Below, piece after piece: positions 43,200 to 52,663 of a DNA stretch of 64,000 nucleotides. The notes below the pieces were generated by a model, which saw only the letters and a program-made list of their open reading frames with translations, was not told the DNA's origin and made no database searches. The stretch covers positions 1-64,000 of the forward strand of contig CALAJK010000085.1 of assembly GCA_937922795.1 (NCBI GenBank), written 5' to 3'. How positions within the stretch are numbered: the first letter of the stretch is position 1; every line of letters starts with the position of its first letter. The translations under genes were made by a program, and so were the position numbers. Source of the DNA: an uncultured Anaerolineae bacterium. Lineage in GTDB: Bacteria > Chloroflexota > Anaerolineae > Aggregatilineales > Phototrophicaceae.

Positions 43200-44715
43200 A
43201 CCTCGATACGCGGCGTTTGGAGCGTCCGGCGCGGGCGGCCTGGCCCAGGCGTGGCGCACGCTGAGCAACGCGCTCATCATCACGCGCCGCGAGGTGCGCG
43301 ACAGCTTCCGCGACTGGCGCATTATCGCGCCCATCGTCATCTTGACGTTCCTGTTCCCAGCGCTGGCGCAGTTCGTCGCCGGCCAGTTTGTGGACTTTGT
43401 GGCGGGTTACGGCGCGGAACTGATCGGCGAGCGCACCATCCCGTTCCTGCTGATGATCGTCGGCTTCTTCCCGATCTCGATCTCGCTGGTCATCGCCCTG
43501 GAGACGTTCGTCGGCGAAAAAGAGCGCCGCAGCCTGGAGCCGCTGCTGAGCACGCCGCTGACCAACACCGAGCTGTATATCGGCAAGACGCTGGCGGCGA
43601 TGATCCCGCCGCTGCTGGCCAGCTTCGGCGGCATGGCGGTGTACCTGGCCGGGCTGGTGTACGGCGACCTGGCCTGGCGGCCCCAGCCGATGTTGGTGCT
43701 GCAGATCATCCTGCTGACGGCAGTGCAGGCGCTGGTGATGGTCACCGGCGCGGTAGTCGTCTCCAGCCAGACGACCAGCACCCGCGCCGCCAATTTGCTG
43801 GCCAGCTTCATCATCATCCCGATGACACTGCTCATCCAGGGCGAGAGCGCCATCATGTTCCTAGCTCCGGACGCCGACGCGCCCGGCGGCATCGGCGCGC
43901 TGTGGGCCATCATCGTCGGCATGGTGGTGGTGGTCATCCTGCTGCTGCGCGTGGGCAACAGCATCTTCAACCGCGAGGAACTGCTGGGGCGCACCATCGA
44001 CGAATTGAACCTGCGCGGGATGGTGCGGCGCATCTGGCGCTGTCTGCTGGCGGTGGACGAGGCCGGCACGCCGGCGCGGGGGCTAGCGGAATGGTATCGG
44101 CGTGGGGTGCTGGCCAGCGTGCGGCGGCTGGGACTGGCAGTGTGGATCACGGTGGGCGTGTTCCTGGTCGCGCTGGTCGCCGGCTATGCAGTCGGGCAGC
44201 AGCCGCAGTGGCGGCTGCCACTGATCGTTTCCGGTTCGCTGACGAACACCACTACTGATTTGAACCAGTTCGTGAACATTTCGACTCGCGTCGGCGGCTT
44301 CCGCTTCATCCTGTGGCAGAACGCGCGAGTGCTGACGGCGGCCACGCTGCTGGCGCTGTTCACCTTCGGCTCGGCTGCGCTGGTGCTGACGCCGGTCGTC
44401 TGGGTGGTGCTGGGGTATCTTTTCAGCCAGGTGACGCTGGCCGGCATCAACCCAGCGTTTCTATTCGTAGGCACTTTGACGCACGGTGTGGTCGAGATCC
44501 CGGTCATCATCCTGGCGACGGCGGCGGCGCTGCGGCTGGGCGCGGTCGTCACCCGGCTGCCGCGCGGCATGACGGTCGGCCAAGCATGGACGGCGGCGCT
44601 GGCCGACACGCTGCGGATCGGCATCGGTTTGGTGCTGCCCGGCCTGATCCTGGCGGCGGCGATCGAGGCCTATCTCACCCCGCGGCTGGTCGCGCTGACG
44701 CTGGGGCTGGGCTGA
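43183..44715 (+). CDS. ABC-2 type permease
   Basis: A 510-residue membrane subunit. NALIITRREVRDSFRDWRI and SLEPLLSTPLTNTELYIGKT are family-typical for NatB/YhaP-like ABC-2 permeases, which pump Na+ or small lipophilic compounds. About eleven hydrophobic stretches; it is longer than the usual 380-420, with an additional C-terminal membrane block from about 300. It works with the ATPase upstream; substrate unknown. Confidence 0.87.
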   Translation: MATTAEPRYAAFGASGAGGLAQAWRTLSNALIITRREVRDSFRDWRIIAPIVILTFLFPALAQFVAGQFVDFVAGYGAELIGERTIPFLLMIVGFFPISISLVIALETFVGEKERRSLEPLLSTPLTNTELYIGKTLAAMIPPLLASFGGMAVYLAGLVYGDLAWRPQPMLVLQIILLTAVQALVMVTGAVVVSSQTTSTRAANLLASFIIIPMTLLIQGESAIMFLAPDADAPGGIGALWAIIVGMVVVVILLLRVGNSIFNREELLGRTIDELNLRGMVRRIWRCLLAVDEAGTPARGLAEWYRRGVLASVRRLGLAVWITVGVFLVALVAGYAVGQQPQWRLPLIVSGSLTNTTTDLNQFVNISTRVGGFRFILWQNARVLTAATLLALFTFGSAALVLTPVVWVVLGYLFSQVTLAGINPAFLFVGTLTHGVVEIPVIILATAAALRLGAVVTRLPRGMTVGQAWTAALADTLRIGIGLVLPGLILAAAIEAYLTPRLVALTLGLG

Positions 44716-44720
44716 GCCGG

Positions 44721-45128
44721 TCAGCGCTCGGCCAGCAGCCAGCGTTCGGCTTCGTCGCGCTGCCCTGCCGCGAAGAACTGCACCGCGTTGCCGTAGCTGA
44801 GCTGCCACGCGCGCACGAACGATTTGACGTGCGGATACATGAACTCGGAGCGGTGCAGGAAACACACGCGCGTCTGCCGAACCGGCGGCGCCTGCCGCAC
44901 CCAATACTGAGCGCGTTTGAAAAAATAGGCGACGGGCAGCGGGTCGGGGGCGATGGACAGCACCAGACAGCGCGTGACGGTGCCGGGGGCGGCGGCGGCG
45001 GTGGTCTGCAGCAGACAGCTAAACCACTCGTCAACTGCCTCCCGACTGGCCTGTGTGAACACAAATTCGTGAATGCCGTTGTGCAGTTGGCGATGACGGC
45101 AGCAGGAGCCTGAGTTCACTTCGATCAT
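44721..45128 (-). CDS. Unrecognised small cytosolic protein
   Basis: A 135-residue soluble protein. It has no motif I can name; a FTQASREAVDEWFSCLLQTT start and a FMYPHVKSFVRAWQLSYGN core suggest an alpha/beta fold of the SpoIIAA/STAS-like or YbaK type, but this is a guess. It ends 6 bases beyond the ABC permease on the other strand. Just upstream, TAACCTT-N8-AAGGTTA (45134-45155) is an inverted repeat overlapping the likely ribosome-binding site. Confidence 0.6.
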   Translation of the reverse strand: MIEVNSGSCCRHRQLHNGIHEFVFTQASREAVDEWFSCLLQTTAAAAPGTVTRCLVLSIAPDPLPVAYFFKRAQYWVRQAPPVRQTRVCFLHRSEFMYPHVKSFVRAWQLSYGNAVQFFAAGQRDEAERWLLAER

Positions 45129-45233
45129 GAGCCTAACCTTTCTTGCACAAGGTTATCATACTCCTGATTGAACGTGAAGGATCGTTAGAATCCGTAAAAA
45201 CTGTTAATTCTGTCACAATAACCTAGCGCAGCC

Positions 45234-45263
45234 TTGACGGAAGCGCGGTTCAGTCCCTACAGT
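45234..45263 (+). promoter_or_regulatory. Promoter of the epimerase gene
   Basis: TTGACG (45234-45239), 18-bp spacer, TACAGT (45258-45263), 53 bases before ATG 45316. Confidence 0.62.
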
Positions 45264-45315
45264 AACGGGGCAACCGCAGCATGATGGATCCAAGCGCGAA
45301 CGGAGGAAGCGCAGC

Positions 45316-46362
45316 ATGACCGAACCGAAAACGTATTTGATCACCGGGGGGGCGGGCTTTCTGGGCATCAACATGACCCGCTATCTACTCGCCCGGGGTC
45401 ATCGCGTCGTATCGCTAGATATCGCCGACTTCGATTATCCAGAACGCGACCAGATCACTGAGATTCGCGGCGACATTCGCAATCCAGCCGACGTCGAGCG
45501 CGCCATGCAGGGCGCGCAGATCGTCATTCACACGGCGGCGGCGCTGCCGCTGTACGCCGAGGCCGATATCTACTCCACCGACGTAGACGGCACGCGCAAT
45601 CTGCTGGAGGCCGCGCACCGGCATCAAGTTGAGCGGTTCATCCATATCTCGTCTACCGCCGTCTACGGCATCCCCGACCATCATCCCCTGCTGGAGGATG
45701 ACAAGCTGGATGGCGTCGGCCCGTATGGCAAATGCAAAATCCTGGCGGAAGAGCTATGCGTTGAATACCGGCGCAAAGGGATGTGTGTGCCGATCATCCG
45801 CCCCAAGTCCTTCATCGGGCCGGAACGCCTGGGCGTGTTCGCGCTGTTTTACGACTGGGCCAAAGACGGCAAGAACTTCCCGATGATCGGCAGCGGCAAC
45901 AACCGCTACCAACTGCTGGATGTGGAAGATCTGTGCGAGGCCATTTACCTGTGCGCCACGCTCGACCGCGACCGGGTGAACGATACCTTCAACATCGGCG
46001 CGAAGGAATTCACCACCATGCGCGAGGATTACCAGGCAGTGCTGGACTACGCCGGCTTCGGCAAGCGCATCGTGCCACTGCCGGCCGGGCCGGCCATCCT
46101 GGCGCTGAAGGTGCTGGAGGCGTTGAAGCTGTCGCCGCTGTACAAGTGGGTGTACGAAACCGCCGGCAAGGACTCGTTCGTGTCGATCGAGAAAGCCGAG
46201 CGCGTGCTGGGCTACGCGCCCAAGTATTCCAACAAGGACGCGCTCATTCGCAACTACCAGTGGTACATGGCCAACCTGTCCAAGTTTCAGGGGCAGTCCG
46301 GCGTCACGCACCGTGTCCCCTGGAAACAGGGGATCCTGGGCATCGCCAAGATGTTCTTCTAG
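45316..46362 (+). CDS. NAD-dependent epimerase/dehydratase (extended SDR)
   Basis: A 348-residue extended SDR enzyme. NAD motif TGGAGFLG (10-17), VYG and Y137-x3-K141 (YGKCK) catalytic pair; [11 protein letters not shown] precedes it. Enzymes of this type act on nucleotide sugars or steroid/isoprenoid-like substrates; the [14 protein letters not shown] tail favours neither. ATG has GGAGGAAG about 8 bases upstream and a sigma70-like promoter 53 bases ahead. It is convergent with clpC. Confidence 0.9.
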   Translation: MTEPKTYLITGGAGFLGINMTRYLLARGHRVVSLDIADFDYPERDQITEIRGDIRNPADVERAMQGAQIVIHTAAALPLYAEADIYSTDVDGTRNLLEAAHRHQVERFIHISSTAVYGIPDHHPLLEDDKLDGVGPYGKCKILAEELCVEYRRKGMCVPIIRPKSFIGPERLGVFALFYDWAKDGKNFPMIGSGNNRYQLLDVEDLCEAIYLCATLDRDRVNDTFNIGAKEFTTMREDYQAVLDYAGFGKRIVPLPAGPAILALKVLEALKLSPLYKWVYETAGKDSFVSIEKAERVLGYAPKYSNKDALIRNYQWYMANLSKFQGQSGVTHRVPWKQGILGIAKMFF

Positions 46363-46364
46363 AG

Positions 46365-46398
46365 AACCCGACAGCGGGTTAGAGGGCGACGGCCGCCC
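46365..46398. terminator. Double hairpin between the epimerase and clpC
   Basis: AACCCG-acag-CGGGTT (46365-46380) and GGGCG-acggc-CGCCC (46384-46398) lie in the 36 bases between two convergent genes; likely a two-way terminator. Confidence 0.55.
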
Positions 46399-48888
46399 CT
46401 AATTGGCGCGGCCGTCGTCAACGTATTCGTCCTGCCGTAGATGCAGGTAGTCGGTGCTGGCGTCCTGGTGGCGGGTGAAGACCAGCTCGCCGTTCAGCTC
46501 GTCAATGACGATCAGATCCCCCACCTGGAAAGTCCCCTTCAGCAACTGCACGCTCAGCGGGTTCTCGATGGTGCGCTGGATGGCGCGGCGCAGCGGGCGC
46601 GCCCCAAACTGGGGATCGTAGCCCTTCTCCGCCAGCCAGCGCCGGGCTGGCTCAGTCAGATGAATGGCGATGCCCGCCTCGGCCATGCGCTCGGCCACGC
46701 CCTGCATCTGCAGGTCGACGATCTGTTCTACCTGGGCCAGCGTCAGCGGCGAGAAGATGATGACCTCGTCAATGCGGTTGAGGAACTCCGGCCGGAAGGT
46801 CTCGCGCATGGCGCGCTCGATCTTCTGGTGGTCGGCCACCGCCTGAGCGTCGGTCGGCTGGACGAAGCCCAGCACGCCGCCCTTGCGGACGAATTCCGTG
46901 CCCAGGTTGCTGGTCATGATGATGACGCAGTTGCGGAAGTCCACCGTGCGCCCATGGCCGTCGGTCAGCCGCCCATCCTCCAGGATTTGCAGCAGCGTGT
47001 TCCACACGTCGGGGTGCGCTTTCTCGATCTCGTCGAATAGGATCACGCGGTACGGGCGGCGGCGCACCGCTTCGGTGAGCTGGCCGCCCTCCTCATAACC
47101 CACGTAGCCGGGCGGCGCGCCGAACAGCCGGCTGGCGGTATGCTGCTCGCGGTACTCGCTCATGTCGATCCGCAGCAGCGCCTCTTCGTCGTCGAACAGG
47201 AATTCGGCCAGCGCCTTGGCCAGCTCGGTCTTGCCGACGCCGCTGGCCCCCAAGAAGATGAACGAGCCGATCGGCCGCTTCGGGTCTTTCAGGCCGCTGC
47301 GCGACCGGCGGATGGCGTCGGCGATGGCGGTCACGGCCTCGTCTTGGCCGATGATGCGCTTGTGCAGCGCTTCTTCCATCCGCAGCAGCTTCTCGCCTTC
47401 GGTCTCCAGCATCTGGTTGACCGGGATGCCCGTCCACTGCGCCACCACCTCGGCGATGTCATCGGCGTCCACCACTTCGTCCAGCGTGTTCTCCTGCTGC
47501 CAGATCAGCCGTTCCTGCTCATATTCGTTCTCAAGCTGCAGCCGCTGCATCTTGTACTCGGCGGCACGCTGGTAGTCGCGCTGCGTGCCGGCGGCCTCCT
47601 CTTCGGTCAGCAGGCGGTTGATGGCGTCCTTCATCTCCTTCAGGCGCGGCGGCATAGAGTACAGCGCCACCCGCAGCTTGGCCGCCGCCTCGTCCAGCAG
47701 GTCAATCGCTTTGTCTGGCAGCTTGCGCTCGGTCAGGTAGCGGGCGGACAGCCGCGCCGCCGCCACGATCGCCTCGTCGGAGATGGTCACTTTGTGGTGC
47801 GCCTCGTAGCGGTCGCGCAGGCCGTAGAGCATCTCGATGGTGTCTTCCACGCTCGGCTCTTCGACGAACACGGGGGCGAAGCGCCGGTCGAGCGCGCTGT
47901 CCTTCTCGATGTACTGGCGGTACTCATCCAGCGTCGTAGCGCCGATGCATTGGAGCTCGCCCCGCGCCAGCGCCGGCTTCATCATGTTGCCGGCGTCCAG
48001 CGCGCCCTGGGCCGCGCCTGCGCCCACCACCTGGTGCACCTCGTCGATGAACAGGATGATGTCGCCCTGGGCGCGCTGCACCTCTTCGATAGTGGCCTTC
48101 AGCCGTTCCTCAAACTCGCCGCGGAAACGGCTGCCGGCCAGCATCGCGCCCAAATCCAGGCTGACGACGCGCTTGCCCAGCAGGATCTCCGGCACGTCAT
48201 TGTTGGCGATCTTCTGCGCCAGCCCTTCGACGATGGCCGTCTTGCCGACGCCGGCCTCGCCGATCAGTACCGGGTTGTTCTTCGTGCGTCGGCACAGGAT
48301 CTGGATCACGCGCAGGATTTCGGCGTCGCGCCCGATGACTGGGTCAAGTTTGCCTTCCACCGCCATGCGCGTCAGGTCGCGGCTGTACTTCTCCAGGGTG
48401 CGGTAGCGGGCTTCAGCCTGCGGGTCGGTGACGCGCTGCCCGCCGCGCACGTCCTTGATCGCGTCGTACACCCGGTCGCGGGTGATGCCGTTGTCAGCCA
48501 GGATGCGCGACACGGCCGTGTTACGCTCGCTGATGATGGCCAGGAAGATGTGCTCGGTCGAGATGTATTCATCGCGCAGCCGGTTGGCCTCCTCGTTGGC
48601 CAAGTCAATGATCCGCTTGACGCGCGGGGTGATGAACACCTGGCCTGCGCCGTGGCCATAGATGGCCGCTTTGGGGCTAGCGCGCAGGATTTCGTCCAGC
48701 CGCCCGCGCATGGACTCGATGTCCACGCCCAGCCGCTCCAGGATTTGCGGGATCACGCCGTCCGTCTGTTCCAGGAGCGCTAGCAGAATGTGTTCTGTGT
48801 CCACCTGATTGTGTCCGTAACGCTGGAGGATTTCATAAGCGCGCGCGGCGGCGTCCTGGGCGCGCTCTGTGAACCGTTCAAAACGCAT
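46399..48888 (-). CDS. clpC: ClpC-type AAA+ chaperone/protease ATPase
   Basis: 829 residues from ATG 48888. N-terminal Clp repeat domain ([20 protein letters not shown]), AAA-1 with GEAGVGKTA and a Walker B region FIDEVHQV, a central coiled-coil (about 400-470) with a UVR-like stretch, and AAA-2 with [11 protein letters not shown] and [19 protein letters not shown]. It unfolds substrates for ClpP, and with ClpP degrades misfolded or regulatory proteins. Neither clpP nor mcsA/mcsB lies next to it. A TACAAT box reads on the minus strand at 48959-48954. Confidence 0.96.
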   Translation of the reverse strand: MRFERFTERAQDAAARAYEILQRYGHNQVDTEHILLALLEQTDGVIPQILERLGVDIESMRGRLDEILRASPKAAIYGHGAGQVFITPRVKRIIDLANEEANRLRDEYISTEHIFLAIISERNTAVSRILADNGITRDRVYDAIKDVRGGQRVTDPQAEARYRTLEKYSRDLTRMAVEGKLDPVIGRDAEILRVIQILCRRTKNNPVLIGEAGVGKTAIVEGLAQKIANNDVPEILLGKRVVSLDLGAMLAGSRFRGEFEERLKATIEEVQRAQGDIILFIDEVHQVVGAGAAQGALDAGNMMKPALARGELQCIGATTLDEYRQYIEKDSALDRRFAPVFVEEPSVEDTIEMLYGLRDRYEAHHKVTISDEAIVAAARLSARYLTERKLPDKAIDLLDEAAAKLRVALYSMPPRLKEMKDAINRLLTEEEAAGTQRDYQRAAEYKMQRLQLENEYEQERLIWQQENTLDEVVDADDIAEVVAQWTGIPVNQMLETEGEKLLRMEEALHKRIIGQDEAVTAIADAIRRSRSGLKDPKRPIGSFIFLGASGVGKTELAKALAEFLFDDEEALLRIDMSEYREQHTASRLFGAPPGYVGYEEGGQLTEAVRRRPYRVILFDEIEKAHPDVWNTLLQILEDGRLTDGHGRTVDFRNCVIIMTSNLGTEFVRKGGVLGFVQPTDAQAVADHQKIERAMRETFRPEFLNRIDEVIIFSPLTLAQVEQIVDLQMQGVAERMAEAGIAIHLTEPARRWLAEKGYDPQFGARPLRRAIQRTIENPLSVQLLKGTFQVGDLIVIDELNGELVFTRHQDASTDYLHLRQDEYVDDGRAN

Positions 48889-49335
48889 CATTGTGGTGAT
48901 TACCCTTCACTGTCAACCTGGCCAGGGCGGCAGCGCGCGCGCCCTGCGCCTCTATTGTACCGGATTCTCGAAGTGCTCGTGGGCGGCGGGCGCATGTGAA
49001 GTTGATGAGCGCCGCGCCCAGGGCGAATGCTCACTTCTAAATTTACACACTGGTTCGTATGAATTGCGTATGTAGCGCCTCAGCAGGCATTGAGTCGCTG
49101 TCGAGCTGGCGCATGGGACCGGCGGAGTCCTTCATCGTCCATGCCGGATGAACCCATCCGCCCCATCGGCATGGTGGGCGTTTAGGCCGGGTATCCCGCC
49201 CGAACTGTCCATGTGACGTTCGTCCAGCAAGGTAGGAACGTTGTTGTAAACCGGTTCTGCTATCGGCTATACTCAATCGCGTGCCCGGATCATCAAGATA
49301 GGTGTGTAGGTTTTACTTTTGAGGAGAAAAGTGTG
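48889..49335. other. 447-base intergenic region between clpC and the acetylesterase gene
   Basis: No gene is seen. The left part holds the clpC leader with a minus-strand TACAAT box (48959-48954); a matching -35 is not found. The right part contains TTGTAA (49244-49249), 18 bp, TATACT (49268-49273). In between, short palindromes (about 49160-49200) are seen, but no RNA gene is recognised. Confidence 0.6.
49244..49273 (+). promoter_or_regulatory. Promoter of the acetylesterase-like gene
   Basis: TTGTAA (49244-49249), 18-bp spacer, TATACT (49268-49273). Confidence 0.55.
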
Positions 49336-50472
49336 ATGCAACGCTATTTTTGGGTTCTACTAGCCATCCTTGTGACGGCGCTGGCGACAGGTTCAGCGGC
49401 GGCGCAGGCCGGCTTGCCAGCGCTGGCTGACCTCAAACCTGGGGAATGGAACGAACTGCTGCCCGGCGGCGAAACGACCTGCGCCTACGGCGGCGAGTAT
49501 CGCTTCTACGTGCGCCCGGCAGCCGTCCCTAGCGATCAACTGCTGGTGTTCTTCCAGGGCGGCGGCGCTTGCTGGGATGCGACCAACTGCTCGCCCGCCT
49601 TTCAGGGGCCGGACGGCAACCCGATCTTCAAGAGCGTGGTAGTCCCCGGCGAGAGCGCGTCTTACAACCAGGGCATCTTCGACTTCGCCAACCCTGAGAA
49701 TCCCTTCGCCGACTACCATGTCGTCTACGTGCCCTACTGTTCCGCCGACGTGCACACCGGCAACGCCGTTCATGAGTACGACGCGGGCAATGTGCAGTAC
49801 ACCATCCGCCACAAGGGCTACGTCAACGCCACGGCTGCTCTGGACTGGATGTACGCCAACTACCCTGATCCCGCCAGCGTGTTCGTCTCTGGGTGCAGCG
49901 CCGGGGCATACGGTTCCATCTTCCACGCGCCCAACATCATGGCGCAGTACGACGCCGCCCGGGTGACGCAGTTCGCTGACGCCGGCGTGGGCGTGACCCC
50001 GCGCGGTTGGGAAGGGCTCAACAGCTGGAATTTCTACGACAATCTCTCTAAGGCAGTGCCAGACTACGCTAGCATCGATCCGGCTAAGTTCCGCATCAAC
50101 CAGCTCTATCAGGGCGCGGCGCGCGCCTTCCCCAACCAGACGTTCGCCCAGTACACGACTTACCTCGACCAGGTGCAGATCGGCTTCTTCTTCCTGCAAG
50201 GCGGCGGGGAGACGCCGCAAGCGGCAGGCGGCAATTGGCTGACTGGTATGCGCGCCAACCTCACTGGGTTGAACGGCAGCCTGCCCAACTTCCGCTCCTA
50301 CATGGCTTGGGGCAATTCGCACTGTGTCACCGATAGACCCGATTTCTACACTTACCAGGTGAACGGCGTGCGCCTGCGCGACTGGGTGGCTGACTTGGCC
50401 GCCGGCCAGGAGGTGCGGACGGTCAACTGCACTGAATGCACAGCGCCTGAACTGTACACGCCGGCGCAGTAA
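49336..50472 (+). CDS. Secreted pectin-acetylesterase-family hydrolase
   Basis: ATG 49336 is preferred because GAGGAG lies 9 bases upstream; 378 residues. Signal peptide (LLAILVTALATGSAAAQA). Serine-hydrolase features: GGGACWD at 75-81, nucleophile S188 in VSGCSAGAYGS, and the later histidine in WGNSHCVTD. This is the pectinacetylesterase/notum-like family; substrates are acetylated sugars or lipid-linked proteins. Several cysteines may form disulfides. A clear intrinsic terminator follows. Confidence 0.88.
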   Translation: MQRYFWVLLAILVTALATGSAAAQAGLPALADLKPGEWNELLPGGETTCAYGGEYRFYVRPAAVPSDQLLVFFQGGGACWDATNCSPAFQGPDGNPIFKSVVVPGESASYNQGIFDFANPENPFADYHVVYVPYCSADVHTGNAVHEYDAGNVQYTIRHKGYVNATAALDWMYANYPDPASVFVSGCSAGAYGSIFHAPNIMAQYDAARVTQFADAGVGVTPRGWEGLNSWNFYDNLSKAVPDYASIDPAKFRINQLYQGAARAFPNQTFAQYTTYLDQVQIGFFFLQGGGETPQAAGGNWLTGMRANLTGLNGSLPNFRSYMAWGNSHCVTDRPDFYTYQVNGVRLRDWVADLAAGQEVRTVNCTECTAPELYTPAQ

Positions 50473-50516
50473 ATACGTGTCCTGAGACGCATAAGAGCCG
50501 GGCATACGAGTGGGAG

Positions 50517-50550
50517 ACCGGGAGCGCGACGCGGCTGTGCTCCCGGTTTT
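50517..50550 (+). terminator. Intrinsic terminator after the acetylesterase gene
   Basis: ACCGGGAGC (50517-50525) pairs with GCTCCCGGT (50539-50547), a 9-bp stem with a 13-base loop and a TTTT run (50547-50550). Confidence 0.8.
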
Positions 50551-50585
50551 CATGTTAGGTTGACGATTAATCCTCTGCTGGTATC

Positions 50586-50594
50586 TGGTATAAT
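50586..50594 (+). promoter_or_regulatory. Extended -10 promoter of the methyltransferase gene
   Basis: TGGTATAAT (50586-50594), identical to the extended -10 at 28272-28280. It predicts a leader of about 165 bases before ATG 50766. TTGACG at 50560-50565 lies 23 bp upstream, too far for a standard -35. Confidence 0.6.
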
Positions 50595-50765
50595 GCGCTG
50601 CGTCAACACAGCCAGAAGCACTGGTTGGGATTGGAAGAGCTGTCGATCGCAATGCTGGCCGCTGGCTCAGCAGGACAAGCGCGGAGCCGCCGCGCGCCAT
50701 ATCACCAACGCTCGAAAGCTGCGCCGCCGCGGTCGCCGCTCGCGCTCAACCGGGAGTTTTTGACC

Positions 50766-51458
50766 ATGGTCAATCGATTGCAGCGCGCTTTGATGCGCCT
50801 GGAACGCCAGAGCCGTGTCCCGCGGCTGTGGTCGAACCGGGCGCTGGCGCAGATCGGCACCCTGTTCGACGGCGACGTATGCAACGTCTCCGCCTGGAAG
50901 GATGAGGACAAAGAAGGCCGCCACTACCGCGATTACTTCCCCCACGCCCGCAGTTACACCACGTCTAACTTGAAGGCCGACAGCGTGCGCGGGGCGCAGG
51001 CGGATGAGATCGAGATCGATCTGGAGCAGCCGCTGCCGCCGGACTTCGACGGCCGGTTCGATGTCGTCTTCAACCATACCACGCTGGAACACCTGTATGA
51101 CGTGCACACCGCCGTCCGCAATCTGTGCCGGCTGACGCGGGATATCGTCATCGTGGTCGCGCCCTTTTTGCAGATGGTGCACTACACCGAGACCTACGCC
51201 GATTACTGGCGTTTCACGCCGCTGGTCCTGCAGCGCCTGTTCCGCGACAACGGGCTGGAGGTCGTCTTCTGCGCCTTCACCGACGAGCCGAACGCAGCGG
51301 TCTACATCCTAGCGGTCGCCAGCAAGCAGCCTGAACGCTGGCGCGGCCGGCTGCCGGCCTGGTCTGCTGATTGGAACATGGTGGTGGGGGCTAAAGCGGT
51401 GCGGTCGCCCTGGCTGTTCCTGTTCACGCTGGCGCGGCGTCTCGGCTATGTCGAATGA
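50766..51458 (+). CDS. Class I SAM-dependent methyltransferase-like protein
   Basis: 230 residues from ATG 50766 (GGGAG upstream). FDGDVCNVSAWKDEDKEG, then DEIEIDLEQPLP and FDVVFNHTTLEHLYDVHTAV follow the SAM-binding and post-motif pattern of small methyltransferases; the usual glycine-rich motif I is weak, so SAM binding is not fully shown. FLQMVHYTETYADYWRFTP is typical of glycan- or lipid-modifying methyltransferases. Substrate unknown; it is 13 bases from the reductase gene on the opposite strand. Confidence 0.75.
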   Translation: MVNRLQRALMRLERQSRVPRLWSNRALAQIGTLFDGDVCNVSAWKDEDKEGRHYRDYFPHARSYTTSNLKADSVRGAQADEIEIDLEQPLPPDFDGRFDVVFNHTTLEHLYDVHTAVRNLCRLTRDIVIVVAPFLQMVHYTETYADYWRFTPLVLQRLFRDNGLEVVFCAFTDEPNAAVYILAVASKQPERWRGRLPAWSADWNMVVGAKAVRSPWLFLFTLARRLGYVE

Positions 51459-51471
51459 GCCGCGGCGCGCC

Positions 51472-52551
51472 TCAGCCCGGCAGGGCATCGTAGCGGCGCG
51501 TCCCCTCGACCTCCAGCGCAAAGTCAGCGCCGAAAGCTTGTGACGGCGTGAGCGCGCCGCGCAGGCTGCTGTCCAGCACCCGTTCAACCGCCCGCACGCC
51601 GATCGCGGCGGTGAACTGATAGGCTTCGATCGTCTCCAACCAGGCTTCGGCACGGCGGCCGTCCGCTCGGCTGGCGCGCGCACAGATCCACGATCGCCCT
51701 CGGTCGCGGACGGCCTCGCTCGGCCCGGCTACCAGCCGGTCTACCGCCTGGCCCAGCAGGCGGCGCACGCCCGCCGGCTTCAACATCAGCCCCACGACCG
51801 GGCCGGTCAGCGCGAACAGCCCCACCAGCGTCGGCGGGAAAGCCAGATAAGCGGTGATGTTCGGGATGCCGGTGCTGTGATAGGCCATCTCGACATCGCC
51901 CCAGGGCGCGGGCATAGCCAGCCGCTCGCCGTGCGGGAAACGAAAGCGCCGCGGCGCAGCCCCGAACGGGATGCGCACCAGCCGGCCATCGCGCCGCACC
52001 ACGTTGCCCTGCGCCGCGATCAGCTCCAGCATAGATTTGGTCGTGCCGGCGCTGACGCGCGCGGCGCCGTCGCCCGTGCCCAGCGCGTCCACCACGACTT
52101 CCAGCCGGTCGGCGCCCGGCAGGCGGTCGGCCACGTAGCGGATTAGGCCATCGCTGGGGACGACATCGAAACCGACGCCGGACAGCAGCGCCACGCCGCG
52201 CTCACGAGCAGCCGAGTCCAGCCCGAAGACCATCTGATAGACCGGGATTTCGCCGGTGATGTCCAGATAATGCGCGCCCTCGGCCAGACAGGCGTGCACC
52301 ATCGGCTGGGCGGTGTGCAGGAACGGCCCGGCTGCGTGGTAAACCAGGCCGACCTGCGCCACCGCCCGGCGCAGGCCGTCCGCGTCGTCTAGGCTGACGG
52401 CGACCCACTCCAGCCCCAGGCGCTCGGCTAGTGGGCGCAGCTTGTCGGCGGAGCGTCCGGCCAGCAGCGGCCGGTGGCCCCGTTTGACCGCTGCTTCGGC
52501 CACCAGCCGGCCGGTGTAGCCAGTCGCCCCGTACAGCATCCACTCAGTCAT
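51472..52551 (-). CDS. Saccharopine-dehydrogenase-like reductase (trans-acting enoyl-reductase type)
   Basis: A 359-residue NAD(P) protein starting WMLYGATGYTGRLVAEAAV, the Rossmann motif of this group. CLAEGAHYLDITGEIPVYQM and GVGFDVVPSDGLIRYVADRL are shared with trans-acting enoyl reductases and saccharopine-dehydrogenase-like proteins (SCCPDH). GTTKSMLELIA follows. Members reduce lipid or polyketide substrates; the reaction is not decided. It is divergent from the GT operon. Confidence 0.85.
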   Translation of the reverse strand: MTEWMLYGATGYTGRLVAEAAVKRGHRPLLAGRSADKLRPLAERLGLEWVAVSLDDADGLRRAVAQVGLVYHAAGPFLHTAQPMVHACLAEGAHYLDITGEIPVYQMVFGLDSAARERGVALLSGVGFDVVPSDGLIRYVADRLPGADRLEVVVDALGTGDGAARVSAGTTKSMLELIAAQGNVVRRDGRLVRIPFGAAPRRFRFPHGERLAMPAPWGDVEMAYHSTGIPNITAYLAFPPTLVGLFALTGPVVGLMLKPAGVRRLLGQAVDRLVAGPSEAVRDRGRSWICARASRADGRRAEAWLETIEAYQFTAAIGVRAVERVLDSSLRGALTPSQAFGADFALEVEGTRRYDALPG

Positions 52552-52617
52552 ATCCGCGTTCTCCTGGGCGTGATGGGCATGAGCATAACGCGCCGCCGTT
52601 CACGCGGCTAGGACGCA

Positions 52618-52626
52618 TGGTATACT
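52618..52626 (+). promoter_or_regulatory. Extended -10 promoter of the GT-C operon
   Basis: TGGTATACT (52618-52626). Transcription would start about 30 bases before ATG 52664; it should drive the four-gene operon. Confidence 0.6.
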
Positions 52627-52663
52627 TAGCGCCGGTTTCTGCTTCTGTATTTTTGCGGCTCTT

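Noticed and set aside
47140-48783. 547-codon plus-strand open frame
   Set aside because: Complement of clpC, whose motifs are all present on the other strand.
49213-49335. Upstream extension of the acetylesterase gene
   Set aside because: No ribosome-binding site, overlaps the promoter, and would hide the signal peptide.
50560-50594. TTGACG with TATAAT as a classical promoter
   Set aside because: Spacer is 23 bp, too long; the extended -10 TGGTATAAT is the better reading.
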